A stretch of DNA of 64,000 bases. Source: Smallanthus sonchifolius. Lineage: Eukaryota > Streptophyta > Magnoliopsida > Asterales > Asteraceae. The position numbers and the translations under genes are program-made. Position 1 is the first letter of the stretch, and every line of letters begins with the position of its first letter. Positions 24,079-37,480 of the stretch are shown here, one piece after another. The stretch is taken from contig CM042034.1 in assembly GCA_023525975.1 (NCBI GenBank), positions 875,501 through 939,500 of the forward strand, written 5' to 3'. The notes under the pieces were generated by a model. The model did no database searches. It was not told the origin of the DNA and saw nothing but the letters and a program-made list of their open reading frames with translations.

Positions 24079-26709
24079 CATAATCATTTACGTCTTTTCT
24101 TTTTTTCGATATGAGATTTGAGTTTACACCTATTTCATTTTGGAAAGTACATTAGTTAGTGGAATAGATGTTATAGAAAATGCATTAGGATTTAGGGATC
24201 TACCTTTTACGATTCTAACTTGATATTATTTATTTTTATTATCCATCTTTTAATAAAAGACTAAATAGTTTTGTCACTTGGCATCATCACATTTACTTTC
24301 ATAATTTTTCCCCTCAAACCACATTTATATCCTCCATTTAATACTTCCATATTTAGCATTTTTTTTATAAAAAAACTACATAAATAAACATTTTATCAAA
24401 TCAATTTATCATTATTACCATTGGCTCCTATTTTTTTAAAATTATCATCAAAAATTTAATATTTAAAAAAAATCAAAAATTAAAAATTAAAAAATTTTAA
24501 ATAAATGTGTTAGAATAAAGTTTACTGATATTTGATTAGTAGTTTTTTTAAAATTTGAAATTTATAAATAAATTTTTTATTTTGATTTATAAATTTTAAT
24601 ACTTCGTTTTTAATAAAATTAAGAAACTTGCAAATATTTATTTTTAAAAGTGTATTATATTTTAAACTTTAATTTTTTAAATGGCTAGATTTTTTTTTCA
24701 AAAAATATGTTTACAAGTTTCAATTCTAATTTATTATTTTTAATTTTTTCATATTATATTTTTAGAATTTTAAATTTAATTGTGTCAAAATATTAAAGAG
24801 TGAAATTTTTAAAATTTGGAGTTTTAAATTTTGAATTTAAAAGACGATATATTGTTGAAGTTTAAATTTTATTTGTATATTTTTATTATTATTTTTTGAT
24901 GAGAGATTTAGTATTAAAAGTTTAACGAGATTTTTCGCATACAAGTACAAATAGTATCCGTCAATCAAAACATCTTGATGATGATTTTGATGAAAGTTTA
25001 TAATCTCCTGATTTTCTAAATAGACTTACATTATCAGGTTTGTCAAACCATAAGTTAGTTTAGGCAGTGTCGATGTTCCAGTCATGCTATTAAGAAATAT
25101 TGAAAAAAATGGTTTAGGCAATGTAACAGTCATGCTATTATGAAATGTATTTTTATGTATTTTTTGATGTTTTGATTACTCTTATCTATATAATCTTAAC
25201 ATAAAAAAAGTTACAAATACAATATCAAATTTGTATAAAAAAGGTGTTAGAATATTTATCAATATAATTTTAAAGTTTCAACCCGTGTAACACACGAGGT
25301 TAAAACTAGTTATATAAATAAAAAATATTAAACAAAAGAAAACGACTACCGGCTCTTTCCTGGTGTGTAGGTTATGCGATATATTTCATTCTCGTAGGTG
25401 ATCTATCTTTTTGAAAAAGAAGAAGATACTAGTCGACTACTATTTAACACACAAAATATACTAAACACAACTTTGACCTTAATTATGACAAGTTTTAGTG
25501 GTGTTAGCTTAGAGCTTAATTAATATTCTTAATTAAATAACTAGTGGGTTGTCCCGCACAAAGTGGCGGGTATCACAGAGGCTCTTTTGTAGAGCGCAAT
25601 CTAACCTGAACTGAGCTGAAGTTTTCAACCCAAGTCGTTCTTTGCTTAAGTTTTCAGCTATAAACAAAAAATGAGCTGACGCAAGTTTCAAGACTGATTA
25701 ACCAAACTGCTTATAACCGAAGCTAGTCGGGTTTTAAAGATAAAAAACCGAATATTTCAGTTATCGCTTTTGTTAGGGCCTCCACTTTATAGAGTATGTG
25801 GTCCATCCACTTTTGTTTCTTCATCGATACAAGACAAAGAAACAATAGAATTGATGAATTCTTTGGAAAAGCCAAATGATACTTTTACAGTCATTCCTTT
25901 AATCTATATTTCTTTTCTCATCCAATGTAGGATGAGCATAGGTTTGTAAAAGAGGGACAAAATTGTAAATGGGTAGTTGTTGATGCATTAACACTTGTAC
26001 CAAATGTAATATAGATGTTCTTAAGTGTCTTAAAATTGAAGTTAAATTACATTGTTCTATCCTTTCAATATGCTTTATATAGTAATATAGATATAGATAT
26101 GTGGTTTTGATAACATTCATTTTATTTTTTATTTTTGAACGGCAAACATTACACTACTACTCTACTTTTAGACCAATAATCCTAAATTACTCTATACTCC
26201 CCAAAATTTGTGTAGGCTAGACATCGTTCGTTTTTGATAAAATAAATAAATTCTGCATTAATTTCATTTATTGGAAAGTTAATAAAAAATAAATATTAGA
26301 ATAGGGTATTAATAAAATGGTGTAGTTTTGGCATACTTCTCCCTAGGAAAAGGTTCGACAACATGCTTTTTAACCTAATACACATGCTTTACAACTCAAA
26401 GGTGTAGCTTAATTGCTGTCTTTTGACCATTACATAACCTCATCGGTATTGGATGCCTCCATTGAATTGAATACTTCAAAAGTAAATGATGTTTTTATAT
26501 TTATAAGTTTACATGCACAAGCTACTACATTTTTTGTTTGATTCTTTGATCAAACAATTGATTTATTTAGTTTTCTATAATTTATAGGAGAGAGAGGCGG
26601 GAAAAAAAACTTGAGAATGCATGAGAGAGTGACAAGTGTCACATCAAAACCTTTATTTATTATATAGTTTAGATTATAATCAAAGCCCCTAATTTACAGG
26701 GGTCCGGGA
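24079..26709. other. Very AT-rich gene-free interval
   Basis: 24250-25300 is extremely AT-rich with repeated ttaaattttt-like runs. Motifs 'acccgtgtaacacacg' near 25280 and 'actagtgggttgtcccgc' near 25543 resemble ends of dispersed repeats. No coding evidence. Confidence 0.5.
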
Positions 26710-27212
26710 ACAGCACCCAGGGCCGTCCCCGAGAAATTAAGTATAAGGCTCGACATAAGAAAAATGCCCCCATTCCTCCCTCAATATGCACATTTATAAA
26801 AAAAAATCAATAATACGGTGATAATTGTAATTAAAATAATAAAGAAAATAAAACTACCATAGAAAAGTTTTCCGTTGTTACGTACGTAAAAGGATTCACA
26901 GATTCATTGTTTTGCAATTGGATATTTGGGTATTAAGTTTGGATCATTGGATTGGACTTAATCACTTAAATTTTAAAACACAAATATGGGCTAGTTTAAA
27001 AATTAAAACACTGAATTTTAACTCTTTTGGCCCAAATTAAAACACAAATATATTTTCTAGATTTAGAACTTATTTCTGATTTTGTAAGGTATTTAAATAT
27101 TTTTTTTATAATATATATAAAAAAAATTTATAAAATATATGCCCCACTCGTAAACATGCCTCGGTGCAGCGGCCCAATTTGCACCCCTTATTGGGCTTGC
27201 CCTGGCAGCACC
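26710..27212. mobile_element. hAT-type MITE, copy 1
   Basis: The element begins CAGGGCCGTCCC at 26718 and ends GGGCTTGCCCTG at 27204. Flanks ACAGCACC (26710-26717) and GCAGCACC (27205-27212) give an 8-bp duplication with one mismatch. The interior matches the element at 43626-44133 (agaaattaagtat, caatatgca, aaaactaccatagaaaag, cactcgtaaacatg). CAGGG ends with 8-bp duplications are typical of hAT elements. No transposase. Confidence 0.85.
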
Positions 27213-28138
27213 CCCAGTAGCGTGGTCCAATGAGCGGCAGCCGTTGGCTCGGAGAAATATTTTATTTAGTGCTTCATTAAAAAATGAATAATTTCCAGAA
27301 ATTCACGTGTGAAATCATGGTGATTAACGAAGTAAAAACCTAATTTGATAGGCCCAACAATTCACACGATGTTTAGCCGAAGCCCGAATGGACCATTACC
27401 ACACTTATCAATATGGACCAAGAACCAGCTCGCAAAAATACCATCACATTGGGCTCGGGCTTACAATAAGCAACTAGGCTTAGATCTAGCCAGTTAAAAA
27501 GAGAGGTCACTTTTAGGAAAGAGGGGTTTGATCTCCAATTCCCCATGTGCACATAGGTCCATAGGGACACAAATAATATTTATTACTTACGATTTCTAAG
27601 AAACGAAGACTCTTCTATTTAAAGTTTCGCCCTTAGGTGACATGAGATAAGATATTAGCCCTGAGGGAAAAAGGGGTGGGGGTGGGGGTGTTGGGAGCAT
27701 CTGGGCTATGAACATGGCCCTTCTATCCAAATGGTTATGGAGATACAAATCTAAGCCGAAAGCATTTTGAGTTTCCATTATAAACAACATTCATCAAAGC
27801 AGGAGACTAAAAGGTGGCTGCTTTCCTTTAAAAAAAAAGTCGACATCGGGCGTAGAGGTTCACAAAACGGTTTTTTTTAACCTGAACCGGTTTCAAACTA
27901 AACTGAAACCGGTTTGGTCAAAAAAAGTCAAAACCGGTTTGAGTTCAAACCGGATCTGTTTGAAACCAGTTTTTAAGGGGTTTTTGACCGGTTCGGTTCG
28001 GTTTGGGTTAAACCGATTTCAAACCGGCGGTTTGAAGCAGTTTCAAACCGGTTTTTTTGTGCACCTCTAATCGGGCGTGTGGAAATACATCATGAAAAAT
28101 AATGATGAGATAATAGCTTACAACTTAAACAGGGATCC
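27213..28138. other. Gene-free interval with a GGTTT/AAACC palindromic patch
   Basis: 27868-28060 is a dense array of 'aaaccggttt' palindromes and variants within a foldback-like block ending 'gtgcacctctaa'. The rest shows nothing recognisable. Confidence 0.55.
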
Positions 28139-28393
28139 AATTAAAAGCCCGATTACCAAAGGGCTTTGTCATGACGGTACCCCGCTGACTTTCAAATATG
28201 AGGTCGTCGGTTCAAATTTGGGGCACAACAAAAAAAGGGGCTGTGGCCAGATCAGAAGGTTTACCCAGTAGGAGGTTCCTCTTGGGGTGGGTTGTCTTGG
28301 ATGTTCTAGGTGTTGCCCCGAAGAAACGCAATTATCCTACAATATATCTAGGTGTTGCCGTTCAAAAAATAAAATTAAATTAAAAGCTCGATT
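28139..28393 (+). mobile_element. tRNA-derived SINE, second copy of the 9.2-kb family
   Basis: The body 28155-28377 shares ggctgtggccagatcag, tttacccagtaggaggttcc, tggatgttctaggtgttgcc and the gttca plus A-rich tail with 9192-9424. The tRNA head is more diverged (box B near cgtcggttcaaat). Flanks AATTAAAAGCCCGATT (28139-28154) and AATTAAAAGCTCGATT (28378-28393) match at 15 of 16 bases. Confidence 0.88.
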
Positions 28394-28470
28394 GGTAACG
28401 GTGAAGATACCATATTTTGGGAAGATAGATGGCTTGATCATGGTAGATTAATGGACTCTTGGCTGAATTT
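28394..28470 (+). pseudogene. Possible LINE ORF2 C-terminal scrap
   Basis: Reads GNGEDTIFWEDRWLDHG then decays. 'GNG..T.FW.D.W' is the usual sequence before the zinc-binding C-terminus of plant LINE reverse transcriptases. The SINE appears to have landed at its upstream edge. Too short for certainty. Confidence 0.35.
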
Positions 28471-28654
28471 ATGAATTGGAATGAAATAAAAGATGCTCGG
28501 TTACAACGAAAGTCATTAATAAATATCTCATAGTTGGCATAAAACATAATAAACATAGTTCAAAAAGACATGAAACTCATGTTTTCGTCTTACTTGGTTT
28601 GAAACTAATGCCAATTGGTGAGATTATAGTATAAAAATCAATGGCGCATTATGT

Positions 28655-29900
28655 TTGTGTTGCTACTTGTATAAGGACTACTATGGAAATCATAAGTATG
28701 CGTTTGTTATCGATGGTTTTAGTGATAGCTTTATTTGTCATGTGGGTGATGTTAATTTTGTGCAAGACAATTCACAAAAAGCATGAAGATTTGCTTAGAC
28801 AAAATCATTCGACACCTGTTGTCTTTGAAGATTTGGTGAACTGTTAAAGTTAATAGGAGAACAAAATGAATCTTTTGGTAATGTTATTTTTGGGAATGCT
28901 ATGAGGAATAGCCAAATGCAATCTCCAAAAGTTCAAAAAGACAACGTTAATTGTTTTGCACAAAAGGTATAAAAACAAAATTTTGAAGATCTAGGTGATG
29001 GTGTGTTTTCTTTATTAAGTGACGTGTCTAAAAATGAACAAATGGTTATGGTTATTCAATATGTTGATAAATTTAGGGTTGCTAAATAATGTTTTAGTGG
29101 TCTTGTTCATGTAATAGAAACATCTGCATTATCTCTCAAAGTTGCTATTGATGATTTGTTTTTCAGATAAGGATTGAGTTTGGTGAAGGCTAGGGGTCAA
29201 GGTTAGGATGACACTAGTAATATGGTTGGTGAGTTCAACGTATTGTGCTCTTTAATCATGAAATAAAATGTTTCAGCATTTTGTGTATATTATTTTGTCT
29301 ACCAATTTCAAGTAGTTGTTGTAGTTGCAAACAAACAAATATGTGTTAGGAGGCTTTTTGACACGGTAGGGTGTTTAACGAATGTCATTTGTGCATCTTG
29401 CAAATGAAAAGACTAGCTTCGAGAAAGTCTAAAAAAGAAGTTGAAAGATAAAAGTGGTCATGATACGAGGATGGTTGAATCAAGAAATTTCTCTTGTATA
29501 CTAAGGTATGCATTGGAATTCTCAATATAAAACTCTTACTTGTTTGGTTACTTTATATCAAGCCGTTATTGAAGTGCTTGAATATGTTAACGAAACGGGA
29601 AACACTATTCCTAGAAAAAAAAACAAGCAAATAGACTTTAATTGGATATGAAAAAAAATATATGATTTTGTGTTTAACTTACACTTGATGAAGAATATTT
29701 TAGAGGTTACAAACATATTGTCCTAATTCAATCTCAGTGATTAAATCGACCAAGTAAAAAATCGAGAAATTTAGATTAGAGGGTTTTGAATCATTTTTTG
29801 GGGAAGCAGATACAAGATTTGCTAATTTAAAAAGCGGATATAAGGTTTGCTAAGTTGAATGGTCTATCAAGTCTTGTAAGATTGATGATGAAAATAAAGA
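28655..29900 (+). pseudogene. Decayed hAT-type transposase-like gene (TTF/MYM zinc-finger, DUF4371 family)
   Basis: Several frames must be followed. They yield AFVIDGFSDSFICHVGDVNF; KLIGEQNESFGNVIFGNAM; NSQMQSPKVQKDNVNCFAQK; EDLGDGVFSLLSDVSKNEQM; a GLVHVIETSAL-like block; then a GQG.D..SNMVGEFN block, and WNSQYKTLTCLVTLYQAVIE with VLEYVNETGN near 29515-29600. This is the motif order of plant proteins annotated as zinc finger MYM-type or hAT-related (DUF4371 then dimerisation region). Stops and indels are frequent (for example near 28850 and 29090), so no protein is made. The limits are approximate; a weaker continuation runs to about 30130. Confidence 0.8.
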
Positions 29901-32900
29901 AACACCTGTGCGTTTATTATTAGTTTTTTACTTGTTACAACAATAGGTGTTAAGAGATGATGTTCAGCAATAAATGACGTGAAGTTTGATTTGCGTAATC
30001 AGAGTGGTAATGAGAATTTGAATGATAGTTTTATTTGTAATATTGAAAAAAGTACTTAGGAATGTTTTTCTGGATGATGTAACGAATCAGTTTCAAAATA
30101 TGAAAACTGTAGAGAACAATTGTAAGGATATTGTATTTTTATTATGTATTTTTAATGACGATTAACGTATTCTTATTATGTATTTGAAATTTGATTTCGT
30201 TTTATCTTTCTTTTATGTGACCCGACCCCACTCGAACCGGACTGAAAAATCTAAAATCTAGCGATAGACAACCGAACACCGAAAATCTAAGACATCCAAC
30301 GAAAAATTCCTGGATCCGTCACCGTTTGGATGATCTCTTGCACGTAAATACATACGAAACAAAGAAATAAATTAGCTAAGAACTACCTTTTTTTCCAACT
30401 TTCTTTGAGTATTACTTTTGTATAATTATTAATGAATTTTTTAAGTGTTTTTTAGATTTGTAAAGTGGTATATGAAGAATTATTAGTCTTGAGTGTTTAA
30501 TGGTAGGAATGGATTTGATCCCCACCATCATCAAGATTCAAGATGAAGAACAGATACAACCTACATTGATTCTCTTTAGTCTTCATCGATCACCAAATAA
30601 TACTACGATGTGTGTCTTTAAATGATTGTGGTGAGCTAGCTGTTTTCGGTCCCATCTCAAATAATTAAGTCTATCGATGTGCACGTGAGAATGACTAGGA
30701 CATTTCATTCATCATGATCGACTTGGTTTGAATCACATTAAATTTTAGACCCACAATATTTGTACATTTTTGTGACTATTCTTCGAATATTGTTACTCTG
30801 AAAGTTGAGTTTATACTTTACACTAACTATACCAAATGGAGAAAGTTGAAGAATTAATGATTAAAAATTTATGAATATGTGTTGATAAATACAGGCTTGA
30901 GACATAAATATCTTTAAAAGTATTGACTATAAGTGTTTAACATTTATTAAATGATCTATACGTGTGTCTTTTTTTTAAGAGTAATTTACACGAATATATG
31001 ATGTGGTAAGGTCATATTACGAGTTTGGTTCTTTCATTTAAGATGTTACATCTCTATAGTTCCTTCTTTACACTCATCAATATAGTAAAGACGTCACATA
31101 TCTATTGTATATATGTGATTTACAGAGTTACTGGGAGACTTTGGAACAATGTTGATCTGTTTGTGTTTGCTTACAACCCAAGAGTGGTTCATATGTGTCA
31201 TGTATGTATGGGATGATTTAAGACACGTGAAGTTTTAGTGAGAATTTTAGATGTTAGTTGGGTGGCAGCTGATATGGATGATGATGGATCGATGTTATAG
31301 TTGGCAGACTTGGACGATCATGGATCCGAGATGGTGGCGATTTTGGATGATGATAAGGAACGTAGAAGACAACAACTATCAGAAGAAAGTATAAGAAGCA
31401 GAAGGGGATTGAGGATGTGTTGGGTGCCCAACCGGATTTGGTGATGGCAATGACCAGCCAGAGTTAGAGGGAGGGAGGGAGGGAGGAGGGTTAGGGTTGG
31501 GGATTTAAATTTTTAGATTTAAAATAAAATAATAAATAGTAATTTCATATAAATTTGACTAAAATATTAAAGTGTATTAGTGAAACGGAACAAACTTCCT
31601 ATAGGTCACTAAAAGTGAGTCTCAAACCCGTAAATTTATGAAAGAAACACATGAACTATCCATTTATTTTTTTTATAACTGCAAACTGTAAAACTGTTGT
31701 TATCAAGTAACTCTATCGAAAACCGCTTTTACTATAGTCTTGTCGTTTTAACTTGTCTTTGTATTGTTTACACGGTTCAACAAGTCTACTTTGTCTATTT
31801 ATGTATAATCGTCGTGAACCATTGATCAAGGTCTTTGCATTTCACCTCTATTTATAAAACACGTGAAACTCACTTTCTATTTCTCTTGAGAATCTAACCT
31901 GTACTCAGATCCTTGTCCCAAACTCAAATTTTAGCCTTTTTATTTTCCATAATGATCTACAATATTAGTATATTACATATTTTTTGCAAAGTGTAATACG
32001 ATTTTTATAATTTTTAAAATAAGAATATATTTGTTTTTACGACCAATGTCAATTATTATAGCTCGGAAATTATGAGCGGTGCATGCCTATCATAAACAAA
32101 TATGATCCGACGTTTTGTTGAAATAGACATAATTAGGAAACACATAATTGGCCTATATTTATGAATGATGTGGATGGCAGTCAATTAACATCATGTCAGG
32201 ACGGCTTAACCTTCTTTTAATCCTGAATTATAAAATCGGAGACTTTTTTATAAAAAAAATACATTTTTTTCTTATAATCCTAACACGTGGGAATATGATA
32301 ATGCATATTATTTGTATATAATTTAATAAAGTTTAAACTAGTTTTAGTAAAAAAATAAAAAAATTTCAGGTGTACTGATTATTTATTTTCTTTGTCAAAA
32401 CTTGAATATCAAATAAAGTTAAATCCTAAAGATTTAGAACCCCTTAAATATGAGTACTTAAGCGGCCGCTTATTTTTTTTGTATAGACGCCCCACTCCTG
32501 ATACATATATGTATAAGCCCTTTTACAAATTACAACCACATATCTCTCCATCTACTACTATATGTACGATTTAAAATCAAACTCCACAAATTTTGTATAC
32601 CATATTAAGTCATCTTTATATAATAATTTATCTACTCGCATAGGAACATTCGTTTAAGAACCATATTCATATCGAGAACTACGAGAATCACATACGTATT
32701 TATAAATATTTGTGTAATTTTATATGCTTAAATTAGAACAAAAGGATAGAAGTTATATGGGTACACTTTACCCTTCCTACTATCTCCTAACCCTCTAATA
32801 TTTCTAACCCTTCATCTTCATCCAATGGTTCTTTGAAAGGCAGATCCACCATCCGCCTCCACACCATGTACGAGACGCAACATAAGGACCCTCAGACACG

Positions 32901-34064
32901 CCCTAAGTTAAAAACGATAATCAAATATTACAATTTCTATTGTTTTTTTTTATTAATTGCATATGGACCTATGTAGAAGTTTAGAGGCAAGTTCGAGTGC
33001 ATGTATTTGCTTTGGTGCATTTATGGAGAAGGGGCCTCAACGATCATTTAGGATCAAGACAAAAGATCATTTCAATTTATAATAAGAATTTATTTATTAG
33101 TACGCACTACATGGCCCTTTTTCGTTTCCCATCAGCCACTATTCCCTCATCATATACATACATACATATATATGTATCTATGGAAGGGACTAAATAAAAA
33201 CCATGTTTTTAAAGGGCATTTTAGTAACAACAGAGAGATCCAAGGTTACATTCACAACACCCCACCTCTCGAGAAAGACAAACACACCCTTCTCAAATTA
33301 ATACTACGAGTTTCACAAATGCAACGAACATCGAACAGATGACTGTATACAACTGAAGAAAGAAATAGAAACAACGATGAAACCATGGAAACTTTTTTAC
33401 CTAGTTATTGATATCAAGACGGGTGACAAAGAAAAGGTGAAAGCGAAAGAAGAACTTTGACGGCGAATGAGTGGAGTTGCTCGAATGAGGGACGTTTTCA
33501 CCTTTGAATGAAACTTGAAGGATAGTGATGTAACACCTACGTGAAAGAGAGACGATGCATTAATGAAATCAACATTTTACAATATTCTAAATATCAAGTT
33601 AACGTTAATGTAGCCCAATTTATTTTAGACATAAGATCGAACATGTGGGGAAGCCAGAACTAGAGGGGTCTCTTACCTTTCGAATGACAATTTTTTTAAA
33701 TTAACGTCATTATTTTCTTGTAACTCCTAAATTGTCGTCGGTAGAATAATTAAGTATATCAATTATTTTAAGAAGAGTTTTTAATTTTAACCTTAAGTTT
33801 CGAATAAAAAATATAATTATATTATAACATTTTCAACTTCTTAATAAAATTCTCCCTTTACTTTTCTCTGCTCTTTCCCATTACTAGAAAGCTAACATTA
33901 AAACTGTCCATATAGGTTTAAAGTTTCCTAGAAATCATATAAAACAAAGATAGTTTGAACTTTGATTATGTGACAAAGCCGAGACTAAGAATACATAAAA
34001 ATTTTTTTTAATGAAACACATTTCTTTTAAAACGTAGGTCCCACTCCACACTCAAAATTTCTTC
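29901..34064. other. Gene-free interval upstream of the WI12 gene
   Basis: The first 250 bp may be the tail of the hAT pseudogene. A (GGGA)n patch is near 31468. 'caggacggcttaacc' near 32198 resembles an hAT MITE end without a visible partner. A second-scale scan shows only short unrelated frames. Confidence 0.5.
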
Positions 34065-34071
34065 TATAAAA
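34065..34071 (+). promoter_or_regulatory. TATA box of the intact WI12 gene
   Basis: TATAAAA lies 73 bp before the first base of the chosen ATG (34144). Expected transcription starts fall near 34095-34105, after the upstream ATG at 34087, which supports the 34144 start. The duplicate gene has TACAAAA at the matching place (38238-38244). Confidence 0.75.
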
Positions 34072-34143
34072 CCCCTACTACTTATAGTGATATTTCACAC
34101 TCAACTTGCTTATAAGCTGCAACTTAAAAATCTCCGGCCAAAA

Positions 34144-34617
34144 ATGGAAGGAATCAATGTAAGTGAACATGAAATCCAAAACCAAATCATTGTGGATACT
34201 CTCTACAAGACCTTAGCCACCGGAGACACTAAACGTGTCACCGGAATATTAGCCACCGACTTGGAGTGGTGGTTTCACGGCCCTCTAAACTGCCACCACA
34301 TGATGCGCATGCTGACGGGAGAAGCCCTACATACCGAGTTCAAGTTCAAGCCTCGAAGTATAACAGCCATCGGCGACGAAATAGTGATCGCCGAGGGCTA
34401 CGAAGGAGCACACGTGTACTGGGTACACGTGTGGACCTTGAAAGATGGGTTCATCACCCGGTTTAGGGAGTATTTCAACACATGGTTGACGGTGAAAGAG
34501 TTGAAAGTCACACCGCCTGGTAATTGGTTGAGGAAGGAGAACTGCTCCACCGTGTGGCGGAGTCAGCCTCGAGATCTTTTCCGGCGGTCATTGCCGGGGC
34601 TCATGCTTGCTATTTGA
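34144..34617 (+). CDS. Wound-induced protein (WI12/SAG20-type, NTF2-like fold), 157 aa
   Basis: Single-exon gene. The core residues ATDLEWWFHGP, HHMMRMLTGE, FKFKPRSI, VIAEGYEGA, YWVHVWTLKDG, ITRFREYFNTWLTV and WRSQPRDLFRRSLPGLMLA are the conserved blocks of plant wound-induced/senescence-associated proteins with an NTF2/SnoaL-like fold. Family members respond to wounding, senescence and stress; no enzymatic activity is established from this sequence. MEGINVSEHEIQN is chosen as start because the TATA position excludes the upstream ATG. It is intact and has a broken paralogue 4 kb downstream on the same strand. Confidence 0.93.
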   Translation: MEGINVSEHEIQNQIIVDTLYKTLATGDTKRVTGILATDLEWWFHGPLNCHHMMRMLTGEALHTEFKFKPRSITAIGDEIVIAEGYEGAHVYWVHVWTLKDGFITRFREYFNTWLTVKELKVTPPGNWLRKENCSTVWRSQPRDLFRRSLPGLMLAI

Positions 34618-34725
34618 TAATGGTGCATGATCACCATTATTTTGCAAAAGTAAACATGCAAAATGCACATGTTTTAATTAATTATGTGGAAATTTGAAAA
34701 TCAATTTGTAGATTTACCGATTTAT

Positions 34726-35355
34726 TGTATGGACTAGGGATGTAAATGAACCGAACGTTCAATGAATAGTTCATAAACCGTCCGGCGGGAAGTTCGTTTA
34801 CGTTCGTTCGTTTAATAAATGAACGAACATGAGCAAGGAATTCCGTCTGATTAACTAAATGAACGAACATGAACAAAGGTCTCGTTCGTTCAATTATGTT
34901 CATGAACGTGCGGTAACATGTTTGTGAACGTTCGTTTATTTATGTTTACGTTCGTGCTCGTTTGTTTATGTTGTTCATTAAAGATTTTTGTATATTTCTA
35001 TTTTAATTATCTAAACTTTTTATATTCTTTAATTTTTATTTTACTTTTTATCCTAACAATGAACTAAGTAAAGTAAGTTTGATATAAATATATAAAACTT
35101 AATATTAAAATGATCTTATTAAATGTTTATTTCAAAATATATTATGGTTACCATTAAAAGTCCCAAACAAGGTTTCGTTCGGTTCGGTTCGGTTCCGTTC
35201 GTGAACAATTCCATTTCCTTAATGAATGAACACGAACATGAAATTTCGTTCAGTTAGTGTTCGTGAAGCATTCATGAACAAGTTAAATGTTAAACGAACA
35301 AACACGAATAAGGCTTCGTTCGATTCGGTTCAGTTCGTTTACAACCCTAGTATGA
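34726..35355. mobile_element. Foldback MITE with GTTCGTTCG-rich arms
   Basis: The left end ctagggatgtaaatgaaccg (34734) is the complement of the right end at about 35331-35350. Arms carry many gttcgtt/aacgaac variants, and the centre is AT-rich. Flanks tatggacta and tatgaacta suggest a Mutator-like 9-bp duplication with one mismatch, but the exact edge is uncertain by 3 bp. It lies about 110 bp past the WI12 stop, possibly in its 3' region. Confidence 0.7.
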
Positions 35356-36745
35356 ACTAATGACAAAAAGTGTGGAAGAATCCACCGACTCATTTCAAAA
35401 AATTCAAATTGCTTTGTTGTATGTTGTTAATAAGATAGAGATGTTTCATTTCTGAATTGAAATTTTATATTGAAGTGTTTAAATCATTTTATTTATGACA
35501 AATTATTGTACAATCTAAAGGGAATGAATAGCTAATTGATGGAGACGTCTTCAAGCTGTAATGAATAAATAACTGGATATAGAATGTAGAATAATTCTTT
35601 AAAAATAGTAGGGACGTATTTATTGATCATGAAATTGGTGTCTAGTATTAGGATTAATCATTTATGATAAAAAAACGATCCATGGGATAAAAGTACAACG
35701 TAAACTCAACATAATACAAGATGAAGTTAGAGTTAGAGCATGTGCAATACCATATTAGGATTGGTATATATACAATATCTTTAAATTATATGGGAAAAAA
35801 ATAAAATTGAAGTTAAAAATGTCTTATATCAGGTTTTTTAAATCTTATCTTTATCCTTAAAATTATAATAAAATGAACACTATAATTTTAAATATATCAA
35901 TTCCTTAACCATTTCTTTAAAATTATAAGGATAAATAATGATATGTGAGAGGTTTTTAAAAAATGAACAAATTTTATATGGAATGGTAATTTTTAGTTAA
36001 ATTATAAACATAAGGATAAAGAACCTGGTGCGAATGCTCGTGATCTAGAATACTCATATAAAAAACCCGAATAACCTGAAATCCTATTAAAAAAACCCGA
36101 CAACCCCTATATAACACACACTAACTAAGCAATTTAAGAAAACCTAATCCCACTTAGCTATTTTAGAAATTGTAAACATTTTCCACCTAAATTTAAACTT
36201 TTGTTACTTGAAAACATAAAATAAATCGTCACCAATATTGCATTATGTCATGTTCTATAATTCAACTATGCTTCCTTACAAGAAGTATGAATTAACGTAA
36301 TTAAAAAAGTGAATTTAATTAATAATATATTAATTAACGACGAGATATTAGCGTAAACAAGGACCAAGGGAATAAATTCCTTTTGGAAACAAGGGAAAGT
36401 AATTAATTGGAAGAATTTAAAATTTGGAAAAGTGTAAATCTTGGACGTTTCTTGCCTTTTTTTTCTTCTTGTTTTTAGCAAAAGAACGGTAGGAAAGAAT
36501 TTAAATATTTCGCTTTCTTACTATTTACGAAACACGTATGCAAGAAGTTTTATAATTGTAATATTTATTAACGAGCATTTTGGTTGAATGACATCCTCAT
36601 GACTTTTTAATTGAAAAATAATGAGTTCAAAGTATCACTTAAAATAAAATGTTCCAGGTACATATCAACCTACTCTATTTTAAAATTCTAAGTAAAGAGA
36701 TATACATCAATACAAACTCAAACTTATCTTACTTATCCTACTTAT
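35356..36745. other. Gene-free AT-rich interval
   Basis: No coding or element evidence that I can defend. Confidence 0.45.
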
Positions 36746-37480
36746 ATATTTGTTGATTTTATCTCTAATACCTCATTTAAACGAAGCTTGGCGTAGAAGT
36801 ATCCAAAAAGAGGACACAAAAGACTTTTACTAAGGATATCCGCTAGTTGAAGCTTGGTAGTAATAAACTTAGTATATGACCGTCCCCAATAAACAAACTC
36901 ACAAACCAAATAATAATCAAAATCAATATGTTTTGAATGTTTGTGAGAGTTCGGATTTCGACAGAGAAACACGGTATTGTGATTTCACACGAGATTGTTG
37001 GACGATCAGGTGGTAACACTTGAAGTTCTCAAAGAAGATGTGCGATCCACACATTTTTAGCAGCAATGTTAGTCATATTCAGATTCACGGCTCGATTAGG
37101 TTTGCCATTGGTTGCCTTTTAGCACTCTAAGAATTATACCGCTTAGAAAAATCGAATAGCCATATGTGGAGCGTTGAGTTTTGATACATCGAGCTTAAGC
37201 CGTATTCAGGTACCCAATGAGGGATGTAACAGGAGGACGCTAGAACAAAAGACCATAAGAAAATGTTCTTTAATGTACTGAAGTATGCACTTGCCACTTA
37301 ACACACTGAAAATGAACTTGGAGCATGGAGAAATTGACTAGCTTGATTAACAACATAAGATTGGTCTGGTCAAGTGATATAAGGTAGTGAAGTGAACCAA
37401 CGAGTGACCAATACAAAGTAGGATCCAAGAAAGGCGAGCCAAGAGTGGCGAATATCTTAGTAATTGGCAAGGAGAGTGGC
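36746..37480 (-). pseudogene. Ty1/Copia pol remnant (end of reverse transcriptase and RNase H)
   Basis: On the minus strand, DPTLYWSLVGSLHYLISLDQ near 37420 matches the Copia 'DP..YR.LVG.L.YL..TRPD' block. Further on, a WCDN..A-like decayed stretch leads to KHIDFDYYLVCEF, KFITTKLQLADILSKSL near 36900-36820, the Copia 'KHIE.DYHFVRE / I.T..QLADIFTKPL' block. Frames shift and stops intervene. No LTRs recognised. It separates the two WI12 copies. Confidence 0.85.

Noticed and set aside
34087..34143. Upstream in-frame start for the WI12 gene.
   Set aside because: It lies only about 20 bp after the TATA box, before the expected transcription start.
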